Source: Actinomyces naeslundii
GTDB taxonomy: Bacteria; Actinomycetota; Actinomycetes; Actinomycetales; Actinomycetaceae
DNA: 64,000 nt
NCBI RefSeq assembly: GCF_001956585.1
Contig: NZ_MSRR01000002.1
Coordinates: 28,749-92,748 of the forward strand
Direction of reading: 5' to 3'
This document shows positions 63,775 to 64,000 of this stretch, one piece after another. Under the pieces are notes generated by a model. It was not told where the DNA came from, did no database searches, and saw only the letters and a list, made by a program, of their open reading frames with translations. Position 1 is the first letter of the stretch. The number at the start of each line of letters is the position of its first letter. Both the position numbers and the translations under genes were made by a program.

Positions 63775-64000
63775 GGCGCTTCTGGAAAGGAAGCGAGAGA
63801 CCGAAGTCTTTCGAGGAATTTCCAGTGGGTGTGTTGTTTGAGAACTCGATAGTGTGTCATGTTTTTTATGCCATTTGGTCCTGGGGGCTGCGCATGGCTT
63901 GTTTGGTTGTGTGTGGTTTTTGGGGCTTGTTTTGTTTTGGTTTGCCTGGCTCCTGTTGTGGGGGTTGGGTGGGGCCATGTGGTCTGGTTTTCTGGGCTGT
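63775..64000 (+). ncRNA. 5' leader of an rRNA operon (16S gene beyond the window)
   Basis: CTGGAAA (63782-63788) can pair with TTTCCAG (63819-63825), enclosing a structured stretch. The following TTTGAGAACTCGATAGTGTG (63837-63856) is the conserved boxA-like sequence seen before actinobacterial 16S genes and lets RNA polymerase resist termination. From about 63857 to the end the plus strand is strikingly rich in G and T, with few A or C. No 16S sequence is yet visible. Confidence 0.65.

Overview
The window is high-G+C actinobacterial chromosome. The gene families, the order infC-rpmI-rplT...pheST...arg...mpg...tyrS, the PriA-type isomerase, the FNT channel and the many leaderless starts (a TANNNT hexamer 6-7 bases before ATG/GTG) fit Actinomycetaceae, most like Actinomyces. 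That placement is inferred from gene content only.

Layout. 1-8 kb: the end of a Na+/H+ antiporter, then a split histidine cluster (hisC, hisB, an unknown gene, hisH, priA) interrupted by an opposite-strand Ser/Thr kinase. 8-15 kb: a leftward phospholipid operon (YnbA-like CDP-alcohol transferase, CdsA-like, PlsC-like), an SseB-type gene and an ABC transporter pair. 15-16.6 kb: infC (AUC start, structured leader), rpmI, rplT.

16.7-31 kb: an accessory island that is clearly more A+T-rich in its own genes and sits between rplT and the SpoU/TsnR methyltransferase. It holds a TIR-transmembrane-beta-propeller protein, a nest of decayed insertion sequences (an IS3-family copy inside an IS1634-like transposase with a GGA duplication, a second IS3 copy with a GGT duplication, two further transposase relics), and on the minus strand two tandem paralogues of TIR-like + TIR + SLOG architecture followed by a small Rossmann-like protein. 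No integrase, tRNA or CRISPR was seen. I read this as an anti-phage or nucleotide-signalling defence island, and the paralogous TIR-SLOG pair is the main candidate for an undescribed system.

31-46 kb: tsnR, a glycosyltransferase, a TetR regulator, a four-gene polar amino-acid ABC importer preceded by a polycysteine leader peptide (implying cysteine/cystine control), then small regulator-plus-target modules: VOC/WYL, TetR/oxidoreductase with a 50-bp perfect palindrome, MarR/small membrane protein, and MerR/ABC exporter with a 19-bp-spaced promoter.

46-62 kb: pheST, a flavodoxin-like gene, argCJBD-argR-argG (argF is missing), an FNT channel and argH, followed by mpg, an SRPBCC-MarR-methyltransferase operon and tyrS. 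63.6-64 kb: tyrS terminator, tandem rRNA promoters and an rRNA leader; a 16S gene should begin just beyond the window. The core genes supply histidine, arginine and phospholipid synthesis and translation; the island and regulator modules are the variable part.
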